From: Fomes fomentarius
Lineage: Eukaryota; Basidiomycota; Agaricomycetes; Polyporales; Polyporaceae
DNA length: 64,000 bases
Reading direction: 5' to 3'
NCBI GenBank assembly: GCA_022606135.1
Contig: JABYQN010000007.1
Span: 2,170,001-2,234,000, forward strand
The position numbers and the translations under genes were made by a program. This document shows positions 22,674 to 33,602 of the stretch, piece by piece. Numbering within the stretch: position 1 is the stretch's first letter; each line of letters opens with the position of its first letter. The notes under the pieces were generated by a model. The model ran no database searches, was not told the origin of the DNA, and was given only the letters and a program-made list of their open reading frames with translations.

Positions 22674-24996
22674 ATGAGGGCAACGCTCTTTGGACTGTAT
22701 GCTCTCTCGGCGCTCACGGTTTCCGCCGCTCAAGGTGTCCCGCGACCCTACGAACTAACGGTTCACCGCGACCCAGCAAGCCTGCAATGCAACCACCTCA
22801 TTCTTCGGGACGCGCAGCCCTTCAGAGCACTCCCAGACGAGGGGTATCTGAAGAGCAAACGTCTTGAGACGGGCGAAGAGAGGATTAAATTCGTTGCGCG
22901 TGACGACGACCGCGTCTGGGCACTCGCCGAGGCCCTGTGCGGGGCGAAATCCACCTGGAACTTCCACACTCTCATTGGCGTCAAGACTGCTCAACCCGAG
23001 ACAGAAGAACTGGTGCTGCGTGCTGCTCAGGACGACCCTCTACCCCTCGAGGTCGAGCCGCTCGAGACCTCCGGTGACCCGAGCAAGCGTGTGGATTTGG
23101 TCTTCTTCGCAGATGGGTGTACGTAAGTCTCTCATGAGGTATCCCAGTAGATCTTACGCTGGCGCAGACACCTCAGAAGAAAAGGACATGTTCCTTGCGG
23201 ACGCCCGCAGGCTTGCCGAAGACGTATCCGGGAATCAGACCTTCAATACCGTCAAGCCTCTCCTGAACTTCTGGGCAGCGTTCACGCCTAGTAATGAGGT
23301 ACGACTCGCCTAGCTTTTGTTCTCTACGATACTGATGCTATTGCACTTGACTCAGAGTGGAATTGGTGTTGGCGGTCAACCTAAGGAGTACGCGAGACTG
23401 CTCTCAGTTCGAGCACGACATAATAATATAATACTGACTCCTTCCTCCAGTACTGCGTTCGGTCTGTACCGAGACGGCACGGAGCTCAGAGGCGTGTACT
23501 ACAGCAAACCCGAAATTGCACGGGAGGCATGCTTCTCCCTCGGCGATCAGTGCGACTACCCGATCCTCGTAGGTGCGTCTGTCGCTGTCTATCTCAGGGG
23601 GCGACGCGTTGACTCTTGACTCTCACAGGAAATGATCCTCTATATGGAGGTGTGCGAAACTTTCAGGTCTTTCCTTCTACAGTGCTGATGAATTATACCT
23701 TCAGGTCTAGGCGGAGAGTTTACGTGAGTACATCGCCCGAGGCGAGCGTCCCGCGCATATTTTTCTGACCTCGCGCTTAGAGTGATCACCCCATCTGTCC
23801 TCAACGGCCCACTGATCCTCAGGTGAGAGCAAGGAGTGGACATTGCGGCCATGTACTATCTACTAACTCTGTTCCTAGACATGAGCTTGGTCACTCTATC
23901 ATCGATGTGGGCGAGGAATACGACGGCTCCGACGGCTACTTCGGCGTCAACTCCGCCCAGAATACCTCTCTTGAAACGCTGCCCTGGGTCCACTGGCTGT
24001 CTAACGCCATCAATGCGACAGATGCACACATCGAACGCTCCGTCATGCCTCTGCAAGAATACACCTGGACGCTGCTCAACACCTCCGCGCCTTGGTCCAC
24101 GACGTTCAACTCGTCGGGGACGTACCCCCGCCATCTCGTTCAGTTCTCGCTGTCCGGCCTTCCTGAGGTGGACGACCTTGTCGTCGAGCTGGACGGAAAC
24201 ACCGTTCCGTGGACGCCTCGCGAGGATATTGGTGTTGATCGGTGGTTTTATGAAACCAAAGTCGACGAGACGCTCGGCGAGGGCGAGCATGAGATCAAGT
24301 TTACGCTGAAGAACAAAGAGAGAGAAGGCGAGGCGCAGCTGTGCAGCGTCGAGATTCTCGAATTTGGAGACGAGAGCGAGTGCGTACCGTCTATACTCAA
24401 GCCGTCTTCATTGAAAGGTCGCGACTGATACGGGCACAATGCACAGGTTCGTCTCGGCTCCAGGCTACTACGGCCTCTTTCCGACGTGAGTCCCCTTTTC
24501 GTCCACATATCCCGGTTGCCAGTAAGGCTCACAATCACGTAGATTCAATTATGAGAACCGGACAACATACCGTCCAACAAACGACGACTGTCTCATGCGC
24601 AAGGTCACAACGCCCAACTTCTGCAAAGCCTGTCGCGAGGGCCTCTGGCACGCCCTCCTCCGGCGTGTGTCACTTATCGACGAGCTCACCACTAACTGCT
24701 CCTCTGATGCCTCCACCGGTGAGACGCAACGTACCCTCAACGTTACCCTCGTGCCGCTTGCGCAGCTCCGTGACCAGCCGGTCAACGTCGAGGAGAGCTA
24801 TGAAATCACATGGCTCAAAGATGGTGTCGAGGTTGAGTTATTCAAGAACAAGACACAGCTAGTGGACGATGGTAATGCGGTTGGGAACTATACGGTGACT
24901 GTTCAGTATCGGACGGAGGAGGTGAGAGTCGACCCGGATGGCTTGCTGAACGGAGAGGCAGGGGTTGTCGTGGAAACCACGTGCGGATGCCAGTGA
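22674..24996 (+). CDS. Secreted M64-family metallopeptidase, copy 1
   Basis: Ten exons fit in phase and give 601 residues (exons end at 23118, 23298, 23387, 23572, 23649, 23723, 23822, 24379, 24485 and 24996; two internal ones are only 21 and 19 nt). A signal peptide is visible (MRATLFGLYALSALTVSAA). The zinc site is HELGHSIIDVGEEYDG: the HExxH and downstream Glu/Tyr/Asp pattern of peptidase family M64, whose founder is the bacterial IgA peptidase. Flanking family blocks are RVDLVFFADGYT (split by intron 1), TAFGLYRDGTELRG, CDYPILVGNDPLYGG and YYGLFPTFNYEN. Several N-glycosylation sequons fit secretion. Fungal M64 proteins are probably extracellular proteases; substrate unknown. It is followed 291 bp later by a tandem paralogue. 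Confidence 0.9.
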
Positions 24997-25287
24997 GGCA
25001 GGCGGAATGTGTACTACTGCCTGAGTGTCTGACAATGGCCTTCGATGTACACTTATCACGACTGTCTCGATTATTTCAAGCAAAAATAGGTGATCAGTAT
25101 ACTTCGCTGGCAGTTGCAAGATTTGGCCCACTTTCCAGCTTATCGAAGTTCAACAGTCTGGGCCACCTCTCCGGTCCGGCGGACCGAATGTCTGGGTTCT
25201 CATTCGCGAAGACGAACTGGCAACTTCGTGTGTTGACTGTGTCCGTTCAGCCTCGAAGCTTGAGTGCCAGAACTCACCATCACCATC

Positions 25288-27655
25288 ATGAGCCGCGTAT
25301 TGCATGGGCTGTGTCTTCTCGTCCTCTCCGTTGTAGCTCGTCACGATGTCCTGCAGCCGCACGAACTCATTGCGCATAGAAACCCAGACACTAAACGGTG
25401 CACCCATCTCATCCTACGGGATACTCAGATCTTTCGAGCCCTCCCAGATGCAGGATACCAAAGGAGCCGTACTTTACACTCGGGGCAAGAGCGGATCCAG
25501 TTCATTGATGATGACGAAGACCGCGTCTGGGCGCGCGCCGAGCTCCTCTGCGGAGATAAGTCTACTTGGGACTTTCCCACCCTGATTCGTAGCCAGAGCG
25601 ACGCTTTGCATTCGGACGATCAACTCGTATTGCGCCCAGTTCAAGAACAGCCTCTTCCGCTGGAGGTTGAGCCGCTTATCATTTCCGGCGACTCCAGCAA
25701 TCGAGTAGACCTCATCTTCTTCGCAGATGGCTGTACGTTCATTTCATCTGTTATCGTGTCACTCCCAAAGATAGTTGACACTGCCTGCACAGACACCTTG
25801 GAAGAGAAAGATAAATTCATTGGCGATGCCCGTAGGCTCTCAGAGGACCTATCTCAAAACCAGACATTCTACACCGTGAAACCTCTGCTGAACTTCTGGG
25901 CGGCGTTCACCCCCAGCAAGGAGGTACATACATTATCTCGATACTATCACCTCACTTCTAATCTTCGGTACGCACATAGAGTGGCATAGGTGTTGGTGGT
26001 CAACCGAAGGAGTACATAGCCTCATCGAAACATCGCGAACGCATACTGACAATGGTCACCTAGCACTGCATTTGGTTTGTACAGAGATGGCACCGAGCTC
26101 AGGGGCGTATACAGTAGCAAGCCCCAGGTCGCTCATGCAGCTTGCTTCTCTGTCGGAGATCGATGCGACTACCTATCATTGTCGGTATGTCTGTCAGCTC
26201 CTTATCGTTCAAGAGTTGCAGTCTTAGCGACACCTATCGAACTTCATAGGAAATGACCCATTCTACGGAGGTTCGTGGACATCCAATTCTCCTTTCATTC
26301 CCGATAACGTCCCGAATTTCCATCTGTAGGTCTAGAGGGTGATCCTGTGTGAGCGAGGGGTTCCCTAGAGTCCTTAGTCTGCCCACACATCTCACTCATC
26401 TTGTGGCTGGTCAGAACAATCACTCCGTCGCTCGCGAACGGTCCCCTAGTGCTTAGGTACTGCCAATATGTAGCAGGGGGTGGAACGGGTTCTCACTTAC
26501 CTTTCCTAGGCACGAGCTCGGTCACACCTTGATTGACGTTGGGGAAGAGTACGACGGCGGAGATAACTACTTTGGCGTGAACGCCGCACACAACACATCC
26601 CTCGGCACCCTGTCCTGGGCGCATTGGCTCACCAATTCCTCTCACGATCACGGTCGCGAACATGGTACCAAAGGTAGACATGCAGACAACACCTCTGAGC
26701 CGCGAGTAGAGCGCGCTGTCATGCCGCTCCAAATTTACGCTTGGACACTTCTCAACACTTCTTCTGCATGGTCGACGACGTTCAACTCGTCCGGGACCTA
26801 CGCATGGCACCTCGTCCGTTTCTCGCTCTCTGGTCTTCCTGACGAAGCGGACCTCCGCGTCGAGTTGGACGGGAAGGACCTTGGGTGGGTGCCGCGGAAG
26901 GACATTGGCGTCGATCGGTGGCATTATGACATCAAGATCAACGAGACGCTGAACGAAGGGGAGCACGAGGTTAAGTTTGTGCTGAAGAATGGGGAGAGGG
27001 AGGGAGAGGCACAGTTGTGCAGCGTTGAGGTACTCGGGTTTGGGGACGAGAGCGAGTACGTACCATCCTACGCTGCCATCTGACGACCATGCTGACAGCA
27101 GTGCATCACTGTTCCTGCTCAGGTTCGTCTCGACTCCAGGCCACTATAGCCTCTACCCGACGTACGTCCCTACCTATCACATATGCCGTGCCTCGCGATG
27201 ACTTTCTTCACCCACCGCACAGCTTCTCCGAGAAGAACGAGACGTCCTACCGCCCAACGAACGAAGACTGCCTCATGCGGATCGTCACCACGCCCAACTT
27301 CTGCAAAGCCTGTCTCGAGGGGCTCTGGCACGCCCTCCTCCGGCGCGTCGCGCTCATCGACAACCTCATCATGGGCTGCTCTCCTGCCGGAGAGCGCACG
27401 CTCGACCTCGCCCTCGTCCCACTTGCCCACCTCCGCACTGACCCGGTAGATGTTGAAGAGAGCTACGAGATCACGTGGGTGAAGGACGGGGTTGAAGTCG
27501 AGGAGTTCAAGAATCAGACGAGGCTTGTGAATGATGGCGGGGCTGTGGGGAGCTACGCGGTGAAGGTGCAGTATAGGACGGCGGAGGTGAGGGTCGATCC
27601 GGACGGGCTGTTGGAGGAGTCGGCGGCGATTGACGTGACTACGAGATGTAAATGA
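25288..27655 (+). CDS. M64-family metallopeptidase, copy 2, with one-base frameshift
   Basis: Tandem paralogue of the gene at 22674 with the same intron layout. It starts MSRVLHGLCLLVLSVVARHD (signal-like), then RVDLIFFADGYT (split), TAFGLYRDGTELRGVYSS, the zinc site HELGHTLIDVGEEYDGGDNY, and ends ITWVKDGVEVEEFK...DVTTRCK. It carries an extra 20-odd residues (NSSHDHGREHGTKGRHADN...) after the zinc site that copy 1 lacks. At 26169-26178 the sequence reads GACTACCTATCATTG where copy 1 has GACTACCCGATCCTC. One C is missing from a CC(C) run just before a donor site, and no alternative donor in that exon restores the frame without a stop. This is either sequence error or an early-stage pseudogene; everything else is intact. 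Confidence 0.82.
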
Positions 27656-28176
27656 GAGGTGTTTTCCGGACCATATGAGCAATGTACATCACACTCGTAT
27701 AGATATACGCGCGGGATGCGTGCGCGCGCCGAGTCCAGCACAGTGCAGGCCCAACTTGGAACCGGGGCGTGCTGGGTGATAGTTCTTTGGTCTCAGGAGC
27801 AAAACCGCCTCCGCTCCCCGGGTTGTTGACAGGTTTCAATGTCATCGAGGAGTATACTGCTGGCCCACTGGCAGGGGTTGATACTAGTATCATACTACAC
27901 ACTCGCCTTGGCACTGGCCAGTGCCGGCCATCGAATGTAGCGTCGGCAGGACAAACAATAATCTGGTTCAGCTTAAAGAGTAAATCACCGTTTGTCGGGA
28001 TGTATGTAGAGCGCGAAAACCTCTTGAGTCCACCGGCAGGATGGGTAAAGCTCAGGTCAGTGCCATCAGCATCGAACCCGAAGTCCACCAGTGTTTGAGC
28101 GCTAATGCACAGCCACTGAGCTTCCTAAGAACTCCGCTCCAGGCGAAACCACGTTGAATTTCAACCACCGTTACTC
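27656..28176. other. Intergenic, nothing recognised
   Basis: About 520 bp between M64 copy 2 and the small orphan gene. Overlapping frames on both strands show no family features. Confidence 0.45.
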
Positions 28177-28665
28177 ATGGCAGACACGAACACCACACCC
28201 TCTCCGAGCTCTCAAGCTACCGATTATCCTCTCGGACGTCCCTATCAATACAAGCCCGTTCGAGCCCGATCCCGTCCTGCCCCATCTGTCGCATTCGGCT
28301 TTCTGCTCGATTATCAGTGTCGCCTTCGTTGGGCCAAATGGTACAGCGAACTCGAGTCCGGACCGGAACACCTCTCAGGCAAGACTCCGGAGGAAGTGCA
28401 TGAGGCCCTCATCGATATGGAGTATGCTATCCGAGGGGTGCTTCCGGGTCTCATCTACTCCGAGTTTCCTGACCTCTACCCACTCCGCAACCGTATCTTA
28501 CCGATTGTCGACGGCAACTCTATCGTCCAATACTACATGTTTGTCCTCAGAGACGACGCGACATGGCAGGGGATGGATGCACCGCTGACTACGGAAGTCA
28601 TCGAAGGGGTCCGACAAAGACTGGGTGTTGGAGACGTGGAACCTAACTGGTATCGCATCAACTAG
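28177..28665 (+). CDS. Small unrecognised protein, 162 residues, single exon
   Basis: One uninterrupted frame starts MADTNTTPSPSSQATDYPLG and ends EPNWYRIN. After a 40-residue Ser/Pro/Arg-rich head comes a compact, mainly helical-looking part (FLLDYQCRLRWAKWYSELES, TPEEVHEALIDMEYAIRGVL, DGNSIVQYYMFVLRDDATWQ). The composition is that of a soluble globular protein, with no signal peptide and no membrane segment. I do not recognise a family; proteins of this kind are common as lineage-restricted genes in mushroom genomes. Confidence 0.65.
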   Translation: MADTNTTPSPSSQATDYPLGRPYQYKPVRARSRPAPSVAFGFLLDYQCRLRWAKWYSELESGPEHLSGKTPEEVHEALIDMEYAIRGVLPGLIYSEFPDLYPLRNRILPIVDGNSIVQYYMFVLRDDATWQGMDAPLTTEVIEGVRQRLGVGDVEPNWYRIN

Positions 28666-29924
28666 TATGTCCCTGCCCGTCTTTGTCGAGCCTGTCTGCT
28701 TGAACTCACTTGTTGAAATCAGCGGTGCGAAGTGATGGATTGCGGCATGCTGTCCTGGTCGTGGGAAGGCGGAGAGTGGCGCGGGTGAGGGTGAGGGTGT
28801 TTGGGGAGACGCACTGGTCTCGCAGACTTTTGCATGTGTGCGCTGTTGCGGGATGCTGCTGGAGATAAAGTATTAGGAGCATATGCTGTCGTACCACAAT
28901 GTCTACTTGCACCGGGGCGTTGTTCTTGATGTAAGCCCCAGTCTCGTATCCATCCCTGCGCCCTCTCGGAGTTTCCGACTGGTGTCAGTCCCTACTCTAG
29001 CAGAAATCACTCATTTAATACGTAAGCGTCACTGGATTATTCTTCACAGTTTCCACAAAGCTTCGTCCTCACGCATACAATATCCCATAACCAGGCTATA
29101 TGACGACAATGAAGACGAAACCGCATTCCCAAGGTGGTTGTGGCCCGTAGTCTGTCAATCACAGTAGACGCGGACCGAGTACGCAAGCACACTCCTTCGC
29201 ACAAGCCACAAGGCAACCGCCTCCGGTTCCTCGCACGCCGGCTTGCTGAAACTGGCTGTGGAGCAGTGCAACTGCGGTAGCGAGTCTGTATTTGTTCTAG
29301 ACTGGCGATAGTGAGTCATCAGGGGCCAGCCCCGAAACGGTCGCTTCTGTACTGGAGTCAGGACCCGCGCGGCCGGTTGCAAGCGCTCTTCCGCTATTAT
29401 TCAGACATCCTGGCTCGTAAGTCACTGGCCAATCCATGTATTGCATATGACATACCGTCCTGTCCAAGCTCTAACCACCTAGCACCGCCACTGTGGATGT
29501 GTGATTGTCGCCGGACCGATGGACCGACTCGTCTGTGGAGAACCCTATATCTTTTGAGGAGAATTGAGGATATCAATAGACATGATTATGCACACCGCAA
29601 ATTTGAAGGATCAATGACGGGCAAACACGGTCAAAGCGGACAAACAAAGGAAGGTGCATGAGGCAGCTGTGCTCGCTTCGTGAAGCGAACACGTGATGGC
29701 ACCACTCACGGTGCTTGCGTGGTCGGCGCTTGCCGCAAACTGTCCCTTGCTCTCTCTCCCAACCACGCCTGTCCGCTTTGACACCCTGCTTTAAGGCAAT
29801 AATAGCCGATCTTACTCTCGGAGATCTGCTCCGGTCTGCTTAGCCGTACTTCGAACTATCTTATAAACTGCCTTCTGGTATGTCTTTTCCCCTATTTCCT
29901 GACCATCATCCTCCCATCACCACC
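28666..29924. other. Intergenic upstream of FunK1, with TATA box
   Basis: About 1.26 kb. A TATAAA at 29862-29867 lies 60 bp upstream of the chosen FunK1 start, so it probably belongs to that gene. Otherwise only short overlapping frames, which I take as chance. Confidence 0.45.
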
Positions 29925-32531
29925 ATGTCTCGCGTCTCGTTTACTCCCGGTACTAAACTCGATCCTAGTGCATCCCCTCATAAGTCATACCGGTGCAACT
30001 CCGAACACTCCAACACCAAATCAAAACGTGAAACTCGCCACGGAGAATTGCGTTTCAACATGCACCGCAAGACCACCATCCTCAACCACAACAAGTTCAT
30101 GTTGAAGTTCATCGGAGACGTTGATGGAGAAGATGTGGACATCTTCTACGGCCTTTCGACTCCTACTAAAGAGTCGCCAATGTACGACACCATGGTGAGT
30201 GTCGTTGATGGTTTGACGAGTTTACATATGTACTAACTTCCCGGACTATCAGCCTGACAAGCTAAACGAGTCAGACATCTGCCCCGGATATGTCTTCATT
30301 GCTCATCCTTCCCGCTCCGACACGGCTGACACCGGCAAACTGGGTGTCGACTGTGGGATGTACCCCGAGCGATACGTCCCGCAGCTTCCCGCCGGAGAGT
30401 CTGGTTTCCCCCCGGTAGACTGGTCGGAGCTGGAGATTCCTATGGAGTGCAAGACGAAGCCCAATGACCAGGACCCTTTCGAGGACGACTCCCCGCACTA
30501 TGAGCCCACCGTTGACTCGCGCAAGGCTGTCCTAGGACAAATCCTCTCGTATGCCGAGCTCGTCTTCAGGCACCAACAGCGCACCTTCTTCTATATGGGC
30601 GTCTTCCTAGGCGACTACGCACGCATCCTGCGCATCGATCGATCGTCGATCTTCGCCACGAAGAAGTTCAACTACAAGACCGAGCCGTCGAAGTTCTCCC
30701 AGTTCCTCTCGCGGTACGCAAAGCTGTCACCGGAGAAACGCGGGCACGACACGTCAGCGAAGCGCGTGCGCTCTGGCACCAAGCTTTGGAATGAAATGTT
30801 GAGCCGGCGCACCGACACCCCCAACGATCACATACAGCAGTACTTTTCCGACTCACTCGACGAGAACTGGCCGTGGTGGGAGCTCAAGGTTCCGGTAGGA
30901 ACGACGCGCCACAAGAGGTTCTTGGTCGGCAAACCTCACTTCATCGCGCCAGGAGTCGTTGGTCGAGGCACCCGAGGCTACGTCGCGCTTCCAGTCGACT
31001 CGAAAGGGAAAGCGACGGGCGAGTTCGTCTATCTGAAGGATGCGTGGCGTGTCGATCATCCCGGCATCGATCGGGAAGGCTCCATCCTGCGGGAGCTTAA
31101 CGACAAGAAAGTCCAACATGTACCTACTCTCATCTGCCACGGCGACTTGGCTGGGACAGAGCAGGTTACCGATTGGAGGGACTTCTGGGCAGAGTGCCAT
31201 GCTGTCGAGGGAGTCAAGCCCGCTGTATCGGCCTGCCCCCTGAAGCGGCACCAGCATTATCGTCTAGTCGTGGTAGAGGTTGGGAAGCCGCTGCATCAGT
31301 TCGGCGACTACTCCAGTGAACTCATCCTGGCGTTGTTCTATTGCCTCCTAGGTGTGTTATGTCCCGTTCCTTTTTTCTCGAAGTACTTAACTCATTTCAT
31401 TCTCATAGCCCACAAGCAAGCTTACAACGCGGGAATTATCCACAGAGATCTCAGCACTGGCAACATCCTTCTCATCAAAGACGACAAGAGTGGCAAATGG
31501 GTCGGCATGCTCAATGACTGGGAGCTGTCAAAGAGGATCTCCACAGAAGTGCTCGAAGCGCGTCAACCTGATCGCACAGTAAGACATGTTTCCTCCAGTT
31601 CCCCCGATGACAATGCTGACACCGTTGGTAGGGCACCTGGCAGTTCATGTCTGCGCACGCGCTCAATGACGAGGATCGACCGATCGTTCTCGAGGATGAG
31701 CTCGAGTCGGTCCTCCACATCCTGCTGTACATCGCGATTCGCTTTATCCGGTCCAACCTGGCTCCCGCCAACGTTGGGCAATTCTTGCACGACTACTTCG
31801 ATTCGTACTCCGCCTCTGCGACTGCATATCGTTGCGGCAGTGCCAAACTGGCTGCTATGGAGCACGGCGTCATCTCGCTCAGGCGTTACAATGGCGATAC
31901 AGACGATCGCAAATTGTCCTTGAAGTTCTATTGGTCAAAGTCCACAGCATCTACGTCGTCTACGCCTTCGGAGTCGGAGTCTGATTCTGAGGCATCCGGG
32001 TCCACCCCTTCCCCTCCTGACCAGTCTTCATCGTCCACTGCTCCTCTACACCCTGATGTGGACCTTTCTAGGCCCCATCCGATTAACTTCATCTTCGACG
32101 GACTCCTGTCGTGGTTCAAGGCGTACTATGCTGAGGACCAGGCTACCGAAGATTCAGTAACAAAGGACAGCAGCGTCGGCAGTGGGGACAGTGACGAAGG
32201 CTTCGACCTCGATATCCCAGATGTAATGGAGTCGGAAGTCTTCACCTACCGGAACGCCGACACGTCCAAGTCGTCCGATGAGGTTGAGGTCAACAGGGCA
32301 ACTCTCAGAGACAATCTGAGGCGCCACGATGCATTCATCGGGCTCTTCAAGGAGGGCCTCAAGCGGGCGAAATGGCCAAAAAATGACCGAGTGAAGGACA
32401 TGAAGCCCAAGGACGGGTATGTGATTCCCAAGGATCAGGGACCGATGAGCTCGGTGACTCGGAGTTCACAGAAGCGTTCTTGTGAGGACGGTGAGATGAC
32501 CTCGCGCTCGAGGAAGAGAAGTAGGAATTGA
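29925..32531 (+). CDS. FunK1-type fungal protein kinase
   Basis: Four exons (29925-30194, 30253-31351, 31409-31578, 31632-32531) give 812 residues. FunK1 kinases are a family greatly expanded in multicellular fungi. Family marks are the long N-terminal part (ELVFRHQQRTFFYMGVFLGD), then WELKVPVG, GRGTRGYVALPVDSKG (loop region), VYLKDAWR, IIHRDLSTGNILLI (catalytic loop), MLNDWELS (in place of DFG) and TGTWQFMSAHAL (activation-segment end). The C-terminus is acidic/Ser-rich and ends in a basic tail (SRSRKRSRN). The start at 29925 has a good ACCACC-ATG context and lies about 60 bp after a TATAAA; an in-frame ATG at 29880 lies only about 18 bp from it, so transcription probably starts beyond it. 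Substrates of FunK1 kinases are not known. Confidence 0.88.
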
Positions 32532-32640
32532 TCGCCTCCTTGCATGGATGTGTTGCCCTCTTCATTTGCCACCGTCATTCTCGACGCTCGTATACATTCA
32601 CTTCTTGCGTAAAGCTTCCGTTAACCATAGTGTATGTAAT

Positions 32641-33008
32641 CAATTATCTCCCATCTCCATGTGCAAAACGATACTTCCGCCCGTCTAGTCGACTCGTCCA
32701 TTGTGTTCTGGGAGCCGGAAGTGGACATGGGTGAAACCGTGCCATAGTACCAGCTTCTCCTCACCTCGTACTATGCACATGTCTCGCTCTCGTGCTTCCC
32801 TTTCACCTCGATCGCCTTACACTTCTACACAGACATCCCATCCACCATCGTGCGTCGCTCAGAGAACGATCCCGACGCCAGCATGATCCCGAAGTGCAGA
32901 GAGTTTACTTGGGCGGATCTCCAGGTGTCACCTGTCTCGTTTGAGTTGAAGGAGGCCGAGGGAGCGCTACGGTGGGACGGGGCGGGGACGATTAGCGTGT
33001 ACGGGTAG
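32641..33008 (+). pseudogene. Gene fragment, possibly of a gryzun/TRAPPC11-like trafficking protein
   Basis: A plus-strand frame open from about 32641 reads like real protein: HLHVQNDTSARLVDSSIVFW, then EPEVDMGETVP. An in-frame TAG (32749-32751) interrupts it, and the same frame goes on as YQLLLTSYYAHVSLSCFPF, TSIALHFYTDIPSTIVRR and DASMIPKCREFTWADLQV up to a stop at 33008. The two halves look like one continuous domain. From memory the pattern resembles the gryzun domain of TRAPPC11 (FW-E-E-LGE-P-QL, then LPFTS-A-HF), but this is tentative. No start codon and no flanking exons of such a gene were found, so it is probably a duplicated remnant. Confidence 0.4.
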
Positions 33009-33602
33009 TACGTCGCACAATCAGAAACTGGGACGCAACTTGGAGTGGGATGAGTGGGGCCCTGAGGGGTCTGCCATCCTGAACATTCCCCGCAAGTCGT
33101 CAGCATCATCCGACTGGTTCATGCCGACAGTGTGGGCCGAATTGTTCGGATCGGGGGTCTCGTAACTCGTTCGTTGCTCTTCTGCGACAAGACAGGTTTA
33201 GAAATGCGCAAGGGGTACTTCATCATCTTTGGCGTCGACCTAGCATAGGCTGCGAACTAGTGCGCGCCGAGACACCATCCTCGGGAATAGCATTCATACA
33301 CAAAACTCGCGCGATTGAATGGATGGTCACATCGCCACTTAGTCGGACTCCGATATCCGGTGGACAAGAATTTGTGTGAATCTACGTCGCGGGGTCATGA
33401 TCGTACATGTGTATACACAGCTCAAGGGCCTCGTACTTATGTCTTCGAAGAGGAGACAAATCTGGGTTTGTAGCTGCGTGTTATCAAGTAATACGCATTT
33501 AGATCGACATCGGCTGTTGAACCCGAGTCGGCGCTGCGCTTCGTTCGGCTTGCAAGGAACCATCCAAATCAGAACCCACTGGAGAAGACTATGGTTCGTA
33601 CC
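33009..33602. other. Intergenic, nothing recognised
   Basis: About 590 bp between the gene fragment and the stop of the PSD-like gene. No coherent frame was found that continues the fragment. Confidence 0.45.

Noticed and set aside
25264..25290. Upstream GTG start for M64 copy 2
   Set aside because: Eukaryotic start should be ATG; the ATG at 25288 gives a proper signal-peptide-like N-terminus.
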